Shown here: in pieces, positions 46,081 through 56,149 of the stretch
Position numbering within the stretch: position 1 is the first letter of the stretch
How the letters are laid out: the number at the start of each line of letters is the position of its first letter
Source of the DNA: Acinetobacter sp. Marseille-Q1618
Lineage (GTDB): Bacteria > Pseudomonadota > Gammaproteobacteria > Pseudomonadales > Moraxellaceae
Direction: 5' to 3'
DNA length: 64,000 nt
NCBI RefSeq assembly: GCF_902809855.1
Contig: NZ_CADDWJ010000004.1
Location: 62,001 to 126,000 of the forward strand
Program-made: the position numbers and the translations under genes
Notes under the pieces: generated by a model
What the model was told of the DNA's origin: nothing
Database searches by the model: none
The model's input: the letters and a program-made list of their open reading frames with translations, nothing else

Positions 46081-48401
46081 TAAGAATGCACCTCTTGCAG
46101 AAGTGCCATAATTTCACGGCTCACCGCATCCAAATCCGCATCAATCTCGCTTAAATCACGTGGCGGTTCATATACATAAAAATGACGGTTAAACGGAATC
46201 TCATAACCCACAATACCAATTTCGCTATCGAGTGCATCACGCTTATCGGCATTGATCCACGCATCAGCGACATGCGGTTGCACTTCACGTTTAAAATAAG
46301 ACTCAATTAAATCGGTGGTGCTGACATTTGGATTAAGCGCAATATTTTCCGCATCACGTAAATCACCATCCTGCACAAATTCAACCACTTTGCCCTTATA
46401 GCTAAACTGACCATAAAGCGGATTTTCAGCGCCTTTCACCACTTTATTGATGACAGGTTCAGCATCGGCATTTTTCCAAGTAATGGCATCAATAAATTGC
46501 TTTTTCTCTTTGGTTTCAAGTTTGATATTGGCATCTTTTAAGGCTTGCTTCATTACATCATCAAAAGCATTAAAGTCGTCAGATTGCGCCGTGCCAATTT
46601 TGGCTTGTAAGGCTTGGGCTTTGCTCAATAAGGTGTGTTGCTCTAACCATAATTTTGGCTCAAGTACGGTCTTAATGTCTTTTTCTTTGAGTTCACTAAA
46701 TTCGGCTTTAATCAGCGCACGGATTTCGGCTGCATATTCACTTAGCTCGCCGTAGCTGTCTGCTGTCCAAGTATTGCCATAATCATCAAAAAGCTTTTGC
46801 ATCACGGCATTAAATGGCTTCGGTGCAAAACGTAAAGTGGCAATACGCTCATCACTCACCTGAGCCGATAAACGTAAAGGACGCTCAATGGTCACACGGC
46901 GGTAGCCAAATTCATAGTTATTAAAAATCTTGCTTGAGAAAGTTTTAGCAGATTCGTTTTTAGGCGTAGCAGATTGACGACCACGATTCGATTTTACATC
47001 GGCAGGTTTATCTAACTCACGGGCATCCATGACTTCAAAATTGCCATATGTGCGTGTAATGAGCGTAATATCATCTTCGCTCATCTCGTTACGTTTAGAG
47101 CCTAGCGATTTACGCATTTTGCTATATAGATTAGTACCATCAATCAGTTGTACTTTACCTTTACGCTTGGTATCTTTTTTATTGCTGAGTACCCAAACGT
47201 ATGTGGCAATGCCTGTGTTATAGAACATATCAGTTGGTAGGGCGATAATCGCTTCTAACAAATCGGCTTCTAAAATATAACGGCGGATTTCACTCTCACC
47301 ACTGCCTGCACTGCCTGTAAAGAGTGGCGAACCATTCAAGATAATCCCGATACGGCTACCTTGCTCTTGCTCGGCATCTGGCTGACGCATCTTGCTAATC
47401 AAGTGCATTAAGAATAATAACGAACCATCCGATACACGTGGCAAGCCTGCACCAAAGCGACCGTCAAAGCCTTTTTGCTCATGCTCAGATTTAATATCGT
47501 CTTCAATCTTTTTCCAATCTACCCCAAATGGCGGATTTGATAGCATGTAGTCAAACTTGTCATTTGCCAACTGGTCATTGGACAAGGTATTGCCGAGTTT
47601 AATGTTACGTACATCCTGACCTTTAATCAGCATATCAGCTTTACAGATGGCATAAGACTCAGGGTTTAACTCCTGACCATATACACGAATCACCGCATCA
47701 GGGTTATGCTCACGTACATATTCTGAACCTGATGATAAAAAACCGCCTGTGCCCGCCGTTGGGTCATATACGGTACGGATAATACCTTCTTTGGTTAAAG
47801 CATCATCATCTTTACCAAACACTAATCCTGTGGTTAAACGCACAATGTCACGTGGGGTAAAATGCTCACCTGCAGTTTCATTTGAACCTTCAGCAAAACG
47901 GCGGATCAGTTCTTCAAAGACCAAACCCATTTCATGATTGGATACCGCACTTGGACTTAAATCTGTGTTGGCAAATTTCTGTACCACTTTATAGAGTAAG
48001 TTGGCGTCATCCAAGAGCCCTAAAAACTCTTCAAACTTAAAGTGCTCAAAGATTTCACGTGCATCAGCTGAAAAGCTTTGAATATATGTGTTTAGGTTAG
48101 AACGGATATCTTTTTGACCCAAACTACTTAAATCTAATTCTGAGGTATTACAGAAAGCTAAGCCCTGTGTCGCCTTTAATAGCATTTTTTCTTTGGCTTC
48201 TTCAGGCAATTGCAGCAGCTTTACCTTTTCATAGGCTGTGAGTACATTTGCTTTAGTGGGCGCAAGTACACACTCTAAACGGCGTAGTAGAGTGAAGGGT
48301 AAAATCACACGCCCATATTGCGATTGTTTAAAATCTCCACGTAAAAGATCGGCTACCGACCAAATAAATGCAGCAACCTGTGAAAAGTTATGATTTGTCA
48401 T
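46080..48401 (-). CDS. hsdM: Type I restriction N6-adenine methyltransferase (HsdM)
   Basis: 773 residues. N-terminal HsdM helical domain, then the methyltransferase: motif [14 protein letters not shown] near 213-225 and motif [12 protein letters not shown] near 288-297. The C-terminal part, [20 protein letters not shown], is the family's helical tail. It methylates adenine at the HsdS-chosen site. The promoter region is a 70-bp copy of the one in front of the neighbouring paralogue. Confidence 0.95.
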   Translation of the reverse strand: MTNHNFSQVAAFIWSVADLLRGDFKQSQYGRVILPFTLLRRLECVLAPTKANVLTAYEKVKLLQLPEEAKEKMLLKATQGLAFCNTSELDLSSLGQKDIRSNLNTYIQSFSADAREIFEHFKFEEFLGLLDDANLLYKVVQKFANTDLSPSAVSNHEMGLVFEELIRRFAEGSNETAGEHFTPRDIVRLTTGLVFGKDDDALTKEGIIRTVYDPTAGTGGFLSSGSEYVREHNPDAVIRVYGQELNPESYAICKADMLIKGQDVRNIKLGNTLSNDQLANDKFDYMLSNPPFGVDWKKIEDDIKSEHEQKGFDGRFGAGLPRVSDGSLLFLMHLISKMRQPDAEQEQGSRIGIILNGSPLFTGSAGSGESEIRRYILEADLLEAIIALPTDMFYNTGIATYVWVLSNKKDTKRKGKVQLIDGTNLYSKMRKSLGSKRNEMSEDDITLITRTYGNFEVMDARELDKPADVKSNRGRQSATPKNESAKTFSSKIFNNYEFGYRRVTIERPLRLSAQVSDERIATLRFAPKPFNAVMQKLFDDYGNTWTADSYGELSEYAAEIRALIKAEFSELKEKDIKTVLEPKLWLEQHTLLSKAQALQAKIGTAQSDDFNAFDDVMKQALKDANIKLETKEKKQFIDAITWKNADAEPVINKVVKGAENPLYGQFSYKGKVVEFVQDGDLRDAENIALNPNVSTTDLIESYFKREVQPHVADAWINADKRDALDSEIGIVGYEIPFNRHFYVYEPPRDLSEIDADLDAVSREIMALLQEVHS

Positions 48402-48462
48402 TTAAAAATACCGCTTGCCTGAAGGCAGTAAAAATCTGAAATTTATAAGTTTAATTGTGCCT
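48393..48462. repeat. 70-bp direct repeat, copy next to hsdM
   Basis: This 70-bp stretch covers the first nine coding bases and the upstream region of hsdM. It is identical to 51982-52051 in front of the paralogue. It includes a small hairpin, TGCC-TTCA-GGCA on the minus strand. It probably holds the promoter and ribosome site for both genes. Confidence 0.9.
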
Positions 48463-48486
48463 TAAAGCAGAAGCAGATACCATCAC

Positions 48487-51400
48487 TCATGTATCATTAT
48501 CTCTACACTTTCCTGAAATTACTTCCCATTCCTTAAACTTATAGGTTTCCATATTAGGATAGGGGCAAACATACCTTAATTTTTTTTCATCCTTCATTGA
48601 ATCGCTATAAAAGTAAAAAGCTTTTATTTCGCTTTGATTGATTGACTCGTCCCAAATTAGAATTGGAAAAATTTCGATAACCGATATATTTTCATAATCA
48701 TCGGTATCACCAGTTATTAGATACAATTGATTTGAGATTAAAGGAGAGGATGTTTTAATCAATTTTGATTTTGATGGATTAACTCCAAAACCTTTCAAAA
48801 TATCAACTTCATAAGTAAATTTTTGACCATCATATTTACTTTGAATAGGACTGATTAAAGTTGTATTTGAAAAAAAATCTCTTAAAATATTTTGAATTAT
48901 TTCATTAAATTTTTTTACTGATACCATTGAGTTATTAACGGCATTAGCGGATGGCAATCCTCTATGAGCAATATCATTTCTTAACGATGTCGCATCTCTC
49001 AGTAACTTGATTACATCATAATTTAGAAAATATGAAAGAATTTCTTGCTCAGCGAACTCTGGATTCGATTCAATTTCATTATTCATATGCTTATGAGAAA
49101 ACCCCATAGTTAAAGATTCCATATTCTTAGTTCTTTTACTATAAAATAAATTTTTTTTAGGGTTATGTTTTCCAAATAAAATAGATAATAAATACATTCC
49201 TAGAAATTCATAAAACTTAGTAAATGCTTCACACCTATCACGATCATTAAATCTAGATTCTGCTAACTCCCAGAGTATTGCCAGAGGTGTAGGAAGCATA
49301 GTTGAAAATTCATTTTCATATCTTTCAGCAGCCTCTAAGTATGGTTTGATTTGATATTTACTTTCTTCAAAACTATTTAATGTGGAATTTTTTAATAAGT
49401 TTATTTGTTCAAGTACAACCTCACACTCTTTAAAAAAATCAACAATCTCTAATTGTTTTTTCATTTCTGGAATATCTAGCTTAAGATTTATCCAATTATT
49501 AAAATTTATATTTTTTATTATAGAAGTTGTATTTAGTGAGCTATCCAACCAATCCTTCCCTTCAGGTAATGACAAAAAAGTATTATAATACTGATAATTT
49601 AAGATACTACTATCTACTGTAAATCTAGTTAAATTTGAACTATAGCTTTTATCTTCAATGTCAGAAAAAAGTACTATTTCGCCAGAATACCTATTTAATA
49701 CAAACTCACCATTTTTGTCTGTATTGATTAAATTTTTAATCCGTAATATATCTCTATTTTCAATTATAAGCTGTTCATCTTTGATAAATTTACGATGAAA
49801 ATCTATTAAATACCCTACAGTTCCAATTTCACCATCTTTATCATCACGCTTATCTGCATTGATCCACGCATCAGGCACATGTGGCCCAACCTCTCTCTTA
49901 AAGTAAGATTCAATTAAATCTGTGTTGCTGACATTTGGGTCAAGAGCAATGTTTTCCGCATCACGTAAATCAGCATCCTGCGCAAACTCAACCACTTTTC
50001 CTTTGTAACTAAACTGACCATAAAGTGGATTTTCTATGCCTTTAACTACCTTGCTCACTACAGGTTCAGCATCGGGATTTTTCCATGTAATCGCATCAAT
50101 GAATTGCTTCTTTTCTTTGGTCTTAAGTTTTACATTAGCATCTGTCAAAGCCTGCTTGAGTACCTCATCAAAGACATTAAAGTCATCAAACTGCACGGTA
50201 CTAATTTTGGCTTGTAAAGCTTGAACTTTAGCTAGTAAGGTGCGTTGTTCTAACCAGAATTTTGGTTCAAGAACGGTTTTAATGTCTTTTTCTTTTAACT
50301 CACTAAATTCGGCTTTAATCAGCGCACGGATTTCGGCTGCATATTCACTTAGCTCGCCGTAGCTGTCTGCTGTCCAAGTATTGCCATAATCATCAAAAAG
50401 CTTTTGCATCAAAGCATTAAATGGCTTTGATGCAAAACGTAAGCTAGCAATACGTTCATCACTCATCTGAGCAGATAAACGTAATGGACGCTCAATTGTC
50501 ACACGGCGATAACCAAATTCATAGTTATTAAAAATCTTGCTTGAGAATGGCTTTTGCTGATCGCTTTCACCATCATTGTTATTCAACTCCCTCTTATTAA
50601 AGGGAGACATAGGGGAATTTTCCAACGCTTCAAATGCGCCGTAGTTTTGCGTAATGGTACGTATTTCTTCATCTGTTAAATAATTACGCTTTGAGCCTAG
50701 AGTTTTACGCATCTTCGAGCTTAAATTGGTGGCATTAATCAAATGCACTTTCCCTTTACGCTTAACTTCTTTGTTATTGCTCAGCACCCACACATACGTT
50801 GCAATACCTGTGTTATAGAACATATTTGTAGGTAGAGCGATAATCGCTTCTAAGAGATCTGCTTCTAGGATATAACGACGGATTTCACTTTCACCACTTC
50901 CTGCACTGCCGGTAAAGAGTGGCGAACCATTCAGGATAATACCAATACGACTGCCTTGGTCGTTACCATTGGCATCACGCATCTTACTAATGAGGTGCAT
51001 TAAGAATAATAGCGAACTATCCGATACACGAGGCAAGCCTGCACCAAAACGACCATTAAAGCCCATTTCAGTATGCTCAGATTTAATATCATATTCAATC
51101 TTTTTCCAATCCATACCAAATGGCGGATTCGAAAGCATATAATCAAATTTGTCATAAGAAAATTGGTCATTGGATAAGGAATTACCAAGTTTAATGTTAC
51201 GGACATCCTGACCTTTAATTAACATATAGGCTTTACAGATGGCGTATGACTCAGGATTTATCTCTTGACCATAAACTTTAATCACAGCTTCAGGGTTATA
51301 CTCATATAGATATTCTGAACATGATGATAAAAATCCGCCTGTACCCACCGTTGGGTCATATACGGTACGTATAATGCCTTTTTTCGATAAAGCTACATCA

Positions 51401-51990
51401 TTTTTACCGAGTACTAAGCCTGTAGTTAAACGTACAATATCACGTGGGGTAAAATGCTCACCCGCAGTTTCATTTGAGCTTTCAGCAAAACGTCGTATTA
51501 GCTCTTCAAACACTTCCCCCATTTCAACATTCGATATAAATTGATCACTAAGATCAATAGAGCTCATTTTATCTACCACACTAAACAATAGATTAGTACT
51601 ATCTAATAAACGTATGAATTCATAAAAATTAAAGTGTTCAAAAATTTCACGAATATTCTCCGAAAAACTAGCAAGATACCTATATAAATCGTCATGAGTA
51701 TGGTATCGACTTAAGTTTGAAAGGCTAAATTCAGAAGTGTTATAGAAGAATAGTCCTCTAGTAGCTTTTAAAATAAATTCTTCCTGGGCTTCTTTAGGCA
51801 GTGCGGGGTTTACAGTTTTACTGGCTTTTAATACGTCATCTTTACTAGGTATGAGAACACACTCTAAACGACGCAATAAGGTAAATGGTAAAATCACACG
51901 TCCGTATTGGGATTGTTTAAAGTCACCACGCAAAAGATCAGTTACTGACCAAATAAATGCTGTAACTTGTGAAAAATTATTATTTGTCAT
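48487..51990 (-). CDS. HsdM / HsdS-like / HEPN-like fusion protein
   Basis: 1167 residues. Residues 1-725 are a full HsdM-type N6-adenine methyltransferase (motif [13 protein letters not shown] near 213, motif [12 protein letters not shown] near 288), close to the neighbouring HsdM. Then the sequence departs: residues 735-870 look like half of an HsdS ([20 protein letters not shown], then [20 protein letters not shown]), and 890-1050 form a helical domain with LRNDIAHRG, an R-x4-H motif at Arg1004/His1009 as in HEPN ribonucleases. Residues 1060-1167 form a further small domain of unknown kind. In HEPN proteins this Arg/His pair cleaves RNA. The next gene, hsdM, starts 86 bases after its stop. 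Confidence 0.7.
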   Translation of the reverse strand: MTNNNFSQVTAFIWSVTDLLRGDFKQSQYGRVILPFTLLRRLECVLIPSKDDVLKASKTVNPALPKEAQEEFILKATRGLFFYNTSEFSLSNLSRYHTHDDLYRYLASFSENIREIFEHFNFYEFIRLLDSTNLLFSVVDKMSSIDLSDQFISNVEMGEVFEELIRRFAESSNETAGEHFTPRDIVRLTTGLVLGKNDVALSKKGIIRTVYDPTVGTGGFLSSCSEYLYEYNPEAVIKVYGQEINPESYAICKAYMLIKGQDVRNIKLGNSLSNDQFSYDKFDYMLSNPPFGMDWKKIEYDIKSEHTEMGFNGRFGAGLPRVSDSSLLFLMHLISKMRDANGNDQGSRIGIILNGSPLFTGSAGSGESEIRRYILEADLLEAIIALPTNMFYNTGIATYVWVLSNNKEVKRKGKVHLINATNLSSKMRKTLGSKRNYLTDEEIRTITQNYGAFEALENSPMSPFNKRELNNNDGESDQQKPFSSKIFNNYEFGYRRVTIERPLRLSAQMSDERIASLRFASKPFNALMQKLFDDYGNTWTADSYGELSEYAAEIRALIKAEFSELKEKDIKTVLEPKFWLEQRTLLAKVQALQAKISTVQFDDFNVFDEVLKQALTDANVKLKTKEKKQFIDAITWKNPDAEPVVSKVVKGIENPLYGQFSYKGKVVEFAQDADLRDAENIALDPNVSNTDLIESYFKREVGPHVPDAWINADKRDDKDGEIGTVGYLIDFHRKFIKDEQLIIENRDILRIKNLINTDKNGEFVLNRYSGEIVLFSDIEDKSYSSNLTRFTVDSSILNYQYYNTFLSLPEGKDWLDSSLNTTSIIKNINFNNWINLKLDIPEMKKQLEIVDFFKECEVVLEQINLLKNSTLNSFEESKYQIKPYLEAAERYENEFSTMLPTPLAILWELAESRFNDRDRCEAFTKFYEFLGMYLLSILFGKHNPKKNLFYSKRTKNMESLTMGFSHKHMNNEIESNPEFAEQEILSYFLNYDVIKLLRDATSLRNDIAHRGLPSANAVNNSMVSVKKFNEIIQNILRDFFSNTTLISPIQSKYDGQKFTYEVDILKGFGVNPSKSKLIKTSSPLISNQLYLITGDTDDYENISVIEIFPILIWDESINQSEIKAFYFYSDSMKDEKKLRYVCPYPNMETYKFKEWEVISGKCRDNDT

Positions 51991-52051
51991 TTAAAAATAC
52001 CGCTTGCCTGAAGGCAGTAAAAATCTGAAATTTATAAGTTTAATTGTGCCT
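51982..52051. repeat. 70-bp direct repeat, copy next to the fusion gene
   Basis: Identical to 48393-48462 over 70 bases, covering the start of the fusion gene and its upstream region. The two copies frame the fusion gene, so recombination between them would remove it and leave a normal hsdMSR operon. Confidence 0.9.
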
Positions 52052-52140
52052 AATTGAATTTTATTTTTCTATCAAAAATTAGGGGCTGTTGACATTTGTG
52101 GGCTAAAAATAGTGAGATAGTAAAATCAAATCGCTAACCC

Positions 52141-52288
52141 AATTTTACACTCGCTATGCATCAACAATACTGAATGATCAACACTGGTCTAAGTTAACTG
52201 CTATTGCGGAAGAATTAGTCACCCGAAGAAAGAAGCTCAAAAAAGCTAAACTGAAATGGCGTATCAGCAATAAAAAATCAGCTAGGCC
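52141..52288 (+). pseudogene. Transposase-like N-terminal fragment
   Basis: The plus strand reads RYASTILNDQHWSKLTAIAE then ELVTRRKKLKKAKLKWRISN and stops. The 'LND-Q-W-x-K-L' pattern is like the N-terminus of IS4/IS5-group transposases. The upstream bases, AGGGGCTGTTGACATTTGTG at about 52081, could be an IS end. The rest is missing. The identification is weak. Confidence 0.3.
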
Positions 52289-52289
52289 T

Positions 52290-53019
52290 TGAATATCCTT
52301 CAAGATAGTAGCGATTAAATATGCTGATAACTATGTTCAATATGGTAAGATTCAATTCAAGCTATGGGACAGTTATGAATTAAGTCAATAATAGGCTCGT
52401 TTGTAGAGGACAGTCGTAGACGTTGATATGTATGTCTGTTAATACCATCAAAACAAAAAAACGCCAGCTAAGACTTCAATAAATATAGATTTAGCCACTT
52501 GTTCAGATGGGGTAAAGCTCAAAGCTCCTAAAATCTATCAACAATACGAACAAAAACTTGGCATTGCACAACGTGTAAAAAATAAGAAACGTGTTAAAGC
52601 TATTCACACCAAGATTAGAAATCTACGTCAAAACATGCTGCATCAATTCAGCCATAAACTGGTGAATGAACATGCAGCAATCTTCGTTGGCAATGTGAAT
52701 ACCAAAGCATTAGCACAGACTAGATTAGACAAGTCAGTATTAGATACAAGTTGGGCAACACTTAAAATCATGCTCAAGTATAAATGCGAGAAGGCAGGAG
52801 GGTGGTATGAAGAAGTTAACGAAAGCCTGTGCTACCCAAACTTGTTCGTGCTGTGGCTCACGCTGCGGTAGTCCGAGAGGTAGAGCAGGCTTAGGAAAAA
52901 GAGAATGGCAGTGCATGGAGTGCGGTACGCTTCATGATAGTTATAGAGATATAAACTCAGCACTCAACATTCTTGTGCTCGGACATGAGCGTCTCGCAGG
53001 AGGAATCCCCGTCCTTTAA
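52290..53019 (+). pseudogene. IS200/IS605-family TnpB relic
   Basis: Several frames in turn encode TnpB-like sequence: VQYGKIQFKLWDSYELSQ, then INIDLATCSDGVKLKAPKIY (first RuvC Asp region), IHTKIRNLRQNMLHQFSHKL, KALAQTRLDKSVLDTSWATL, then a frame change and the zinc finger TCSCCGS...WQCMECG with the last Asp in YRDINSALNIL. TnpB is a small RNA-guided nuclease. The copy has two or more frameshifts and stops. The right end of the element (GAATCCCCGTCCTTTAAG) lies at 53006-53023. The omega RNA would overlap this end. Confidence 0.8.
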
Positions 53020-53325
53020 GTCAGAGAGGATCTCAAGATTCTTGTCAATCAATCATGGTATCACATTCAAAATCTCCGAAGCATTGCCTTGCTCAATTAT
53101 CACATCTCAACAATAAATAATTTTTTATCAATAATTTGACTTCTACAATCTGTATTGTTATAGCCTCATCTTTGATGTCTTAAGTGTAATTAAAGCTCAC
53201 CACCTTATCACACAAGAATAATGTTGGATTTTATCTCAATTATGTTTTTATTTTATTGTTATATCTTTAATTAAATCTTAATAGTGATATAATTTATACA
53301 TAACCAAATCAAACTAGAATTTACG
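53020..53325 (+). promoter_or_regulatory. Intergenic region with a likely promoter for the zeta operon
   Basis: A TATAAT at 53288-53293 is a good -10 box, about 33 bases before the ATG of the small gene. No clear -35 is seen (TCTTTA at 53264 is possible). The left part is the flank of the IS605 relic and has no recognised gene. Confidence 0.4.
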
Positions 53326-53505
53326 ATGAATAAAGTTACTGAAGGTTCAAATCTCAAAAAAGTATCTATATTGGAAGCTTATCGTACCCTTGCACGTGAA
53401 CAAGGTGAGGCTTCTAAAAATCCCGATCATCCTGTAAATAAAAAACTAATTGAGAGCTTAGAGGCGGAACAATTAGAGCTTAAAAGGATTCGTTCAATCA
53501 AATAA
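53326..53505 (+). CDS. Small protein upstream of zeta toxin, likely antitoxin
   Basis: 59 residues: LKKVSILEAYRTLAREQGEA, then KNPDHPVNKKLIESLEAEQL. It is charged and helical. It sits 60 bases before the zeta-type gene and appears to share its promoter, the usual position of an epsilon-like antitoxin. It does not resemble epsilon or PezA in sequence. The role is from position only. Confidence 0.5.
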   Translation: MNKVTEGSNLKKVSILEAYRTLAREQGEASKNPDHPVNKKLIESLEAEQLELKRIRSIK

Positions 53506-53565
53506 AACCAATTTCATAAAAACTTTATACTCTTGATGAGATAAAACTTTAAAAAGTAAAATAAA

Positions 53566-55068
53566 ATGACAAATGATGATAATGAAGATGATAGCAAAAT
53601 AGCTATTATCGTTGCAGGTGGCAATGGATCTGGGAAAACAAAATTAATTTCTGAACAAATTATCCCAAGATTTGAATCATTTAATTTAAATATCAATTTT
53701 ATCAATGCTGATATTTGGCAAAAAGAACATTTTGGTGAGTTTACTAATGATCCATCACATGCTTTACAGGCTGCACAATGGGCAGAAGAAGAAAGACAAA
53801 GGAATTTAGATCAAGGTATATCTTTCATTGCTGAAACTGTATTTTCTCATCCTTCTAAGATTGAGCTTATTAAAGAAGCCAAAGATAAAGGCTTCTTTGT
53901 TGCACTCAATCATATTCATTTAGATACACCCGAAATCGCGCTGTCTCGTATAGAGCAACGTGTCGAATTAGGTGGTCATGGAGTGTCCGAAGAAAAAGTA
54001 CGGCAACGTTATCAACGTGTCATCCCCCTCATTGCTGAAGCATCTCAATATGCCGATGAAACAATAGTGTTTGATAATAGTGTCATGAATCAGCCTCACA
54101 GTGCAGTAATGAAGCTTGAGTACGGTAAAATATCTGAGATCTACAGGGCTTTACCTAGATGGGTGGTTGAGTGCTACGCCAAGCAATTGGCTGAAACTAC
54201 TCTTTCTTATGAATCATCTTTGACAGAGATTCAGAGTGCAACCAAAGCGAATGATATTAAAGAGAAACTCGGTTTTAATTATGACTCTAGTATTTTTCCT
54301 GATCTTCAAGATATACCGACCTACCCTAAGGGTCATGTAGTTCATCAGTATCAATCCAATCTTCCAAATCATATTGAAAATGCAGCAGTATTATCCAATA
54401 ATCCTATTGGAATTGAAGGCATTAAAGAAATTATGTCTGGATATTCTATTCCTAATCAAAAGCTATCAGATCTCCATCAGATCCAAGATTTACTTGCCGG
54501 CTCTAAACATTTGATTAAGATGTTTGAAAATGATGGATTTAAATTTAACAAAGAGACATACCTAGAACTTAATAAAAAAGTTGCTGCACATGATTCATTC
54601 GAACCTGGTGTATTTCGTGGTGAAGGTCAAGAGACAGCATTTACCCCATATGTAGGTATCCGACACCATATTAGCCATAAACCAATTGCGACTGAAGAAG
54701 ATGCACCCAAGCTAAATAAAATATGGGAAGATGGTATTGAGGCTCTTAAGTCCATCGAAAATCCAATGGAACGAGGTATTGCGACTTATCTATTTTGCGC
54801 CAAGAATCAATTTACTTTTGAAGGTGAAAAGCGAACTGCACTTCTTATGATGAATGGCGAATTAATGAATTCAGGTTTACAAGCAATGAGTCTGCCTAAA
54901 GAGAACACCTTTGCCTTCCAGGATAAAATGCTTAATTTCTATAAGACCAATGATGCTTCTTCAATTATGGAGTTTATGGTGAATTGTTACCCTGAAATAA
55001 CCAATATTCGTCAGAATGCTGTTAAGAATGAAAGAAATCAAGATTTTGAAATTACAAGATCAATTTAA
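53566..55068 (+). CDS. Zeta-toxin / Fic-like fusion protein
   Basis: 500 residues. The N-terminal 210 are a zeta-toxin kinase: Walker A AGGNGSGKTK (17-26), the substrate Asp49 in NADIWQKEHF, and Glu90 in FIAETVFSHPSK. Zeta toxins phosphorylate UDP-N-acetylglucosamine and block cell-wall synthesis. The C-terminal part (about 340-470) looks like a Fic domain: FEPGVFRGEGQETAF, then the helix with FTFEGEKRTALLMMNGELMN at about 414-433. The Fic motif HxFx(D/E)GNGR is degenerate here: the His is replaced by Asn and the Asn by Glu, so AMP transfer is doubtful. The region 210-340 is a linker of its own. Confidence 0.7.
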   Translation: MTNDDNEDDSKIAIIVAGGNGSGKTKLISEQIIPRFESFNLNINFINADIWQKEHFGEFTNDPSHALQAAQWAEEERQRNLDQGISFIAETVFSHPSKIELIKEAKDKGFFVALNHIHLDTPEIALSRIEQRVELGGHGVSEEKVRQRYQRVIPLIAEASQYADETIVFDNSVMNQPHSAVMKLEYGKISEIYRALPRWVVECYAKQLAETTLSYESSLTEIQSATKANDIKEKLGFNYDSSIFPDLQDIPTYPKGHVVHQYQSNLPNHIENAAVLSNNPIGIEGIKEIMSGYSIPNQKLSDLHQIQDLLAGSKHLIKMFENDGFKFNKETYLELNKKVAAHDSFEPGVFRGEGQETAFTPYVGIRHHISHKPIATEEDAPKLNKIWEDGIEALKSIENPMERGIATYLFCAKNQFTFEGEKRTALLMMNGELMNSGLQAMSLPKENTFAFQDKMLNFYKTNDASSIMEFMVNCYPEITNIRQNAVKNERNQDFEITRSI

Positions 55069-55099
55069 ACCAGGGGATTAATCCTCTTACCTTATCTTT

Positions 55100-55780
55100 A
55101 TGGATATATCAATGGATTCAGTACACCCTTTTAAATTTCAATGGAATGCTTATTTAATTCCAAAATTTGAACATTTAATTCAACCCAACAATACAGATAT
55201 TCTTTACAATTTTAGTGAAGATATGAATGAAACAATCCAATTTTCATTAATGTTGATAGAAAATAAAATTCATACTCTAGATCAAATCGAATTACTTAAA
55301 AATGAAATAACAGTAGGATACTGTACCCTTAAAGAGCAACAACAGGCATTAGACTATATAAGATCCTTCAATGCCGTCAATGAAAATCTTATGACAGGTA
55401 ATTTCGATCTATCTATTGATACTTTGAATGAACTTGTTTTCATAATTTATTCAACAGATCACGAATTTATTCACTTGTATCAGCATGAAGATATTCAAAA
55501 ATATATATCTAAATGCTTGTGTTACTTAGAAAAAATTGATAATGAATTTTTGAAATCAATTTTAGTATATTTAATGATTGTTAATTTAAATATAAATAGT
55601 AAATCAATGTATTTACTAGCATACCTAATATCAAGTGGAATATTAATTAATAATAATATTCCACCTTTTTCATTTAACTCATCTAAAATTCAAAAGTATA
55701 AAATTCTTATGAATGAGTTTAAAATAAATCATAATGCTGATGGATTGATTGACCTACTGATCAGATCAATTAGAAGTTAA
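55100..55780 (+). CDS. Hypothetical helical protein, 226 residues
   Basis: Soluble and helical, with FSEDMNETIQFSLMLIENKI and FIIYSTDHEFIHLYQHEDIQ. No motif known to me. It starts 31 bases after the zeta-Fic gene and may belong to the same transcript, so a regulatory or antitoxin role is possible. No start signal is strong. Confidence 0.45.
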   Translation: MDISMDSVHPFKFQWNAYLIPKFEHLIQPNNTDILYNFSEDMNETIQFSLMLIENKIHTLDQIELLKNEITVGYCTLKEQQQALDYIRSFNAVNENLMTGNFDLSIDTLNELVFIIYSTDHEFIHLYQHEDIQKYISKCLCYLEKIDNEFLKSILVYLMIVNLNINSKSMYLLAYLISSGILINNNIPPFSFNSSKIQKYKILMNEFKINHNADGLIDLLIRSIRS

Positions 55781-55805
55781 GAATAAATTATTAGAGGATT
55801 TAACT

Positions 55806-56078
55806 ATGTTGAAATTTGGCTTATTGATATTTACCTTTATTTTTTCTATTAATTTAAGTTATGCGGAGAACCTTTATATAATTGAAAAGGACGGCAAGCC
55901 TAAGAACATGTATCGGGTAACATTATATACTGCTAATGAAGTTAAATTTGATAAACCTATAGATAATACTGGTATTCCAGTTAAAACAAATGATTTAAAT
56001 GCACCTCCAAATACCATTAACATTGACTTAGATGTAATACAACAAGATTTAGATAAAGAGTTAAATGGTTATAAATAG
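55806..56078 (+). CDS. Small secreted protein, 90 residues
   Basis: A signal peptide (MLKFGLLIFTFIFSINLSYA) is followed by about 70 residues (ENLYIIEKDGKPKNMYRVTL). It ends in a charged tail. Some short periplasmic proteins of conjugation regions look like this, but I do not recognise it. An AGAGGATTT precedes the ATG. The IS630 element begins about 70 bases after its stop. Confidence 0.5.
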   Translation: MLKFGLLIFTFIFSINLSYAENLYIIEKDGKPKNMYRVTLYTANEVKFDKPIDNTGIPVKTNDLNAPPNTINIDLDVIQQDLDKELNGYK

Positions 56079-56149
56079 CTATGCGAGTGGAAAATCTGTT
56101 TAATAATTTGATTTTACTAAATTAAATATAACAACTAATCCTGTATATT

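Noticed and set aside
41137..47937. Several plus-strand frames of 60-100 codons
   Set aside because: All are antisense to the large minus-strand restriction genes and have no independent support.
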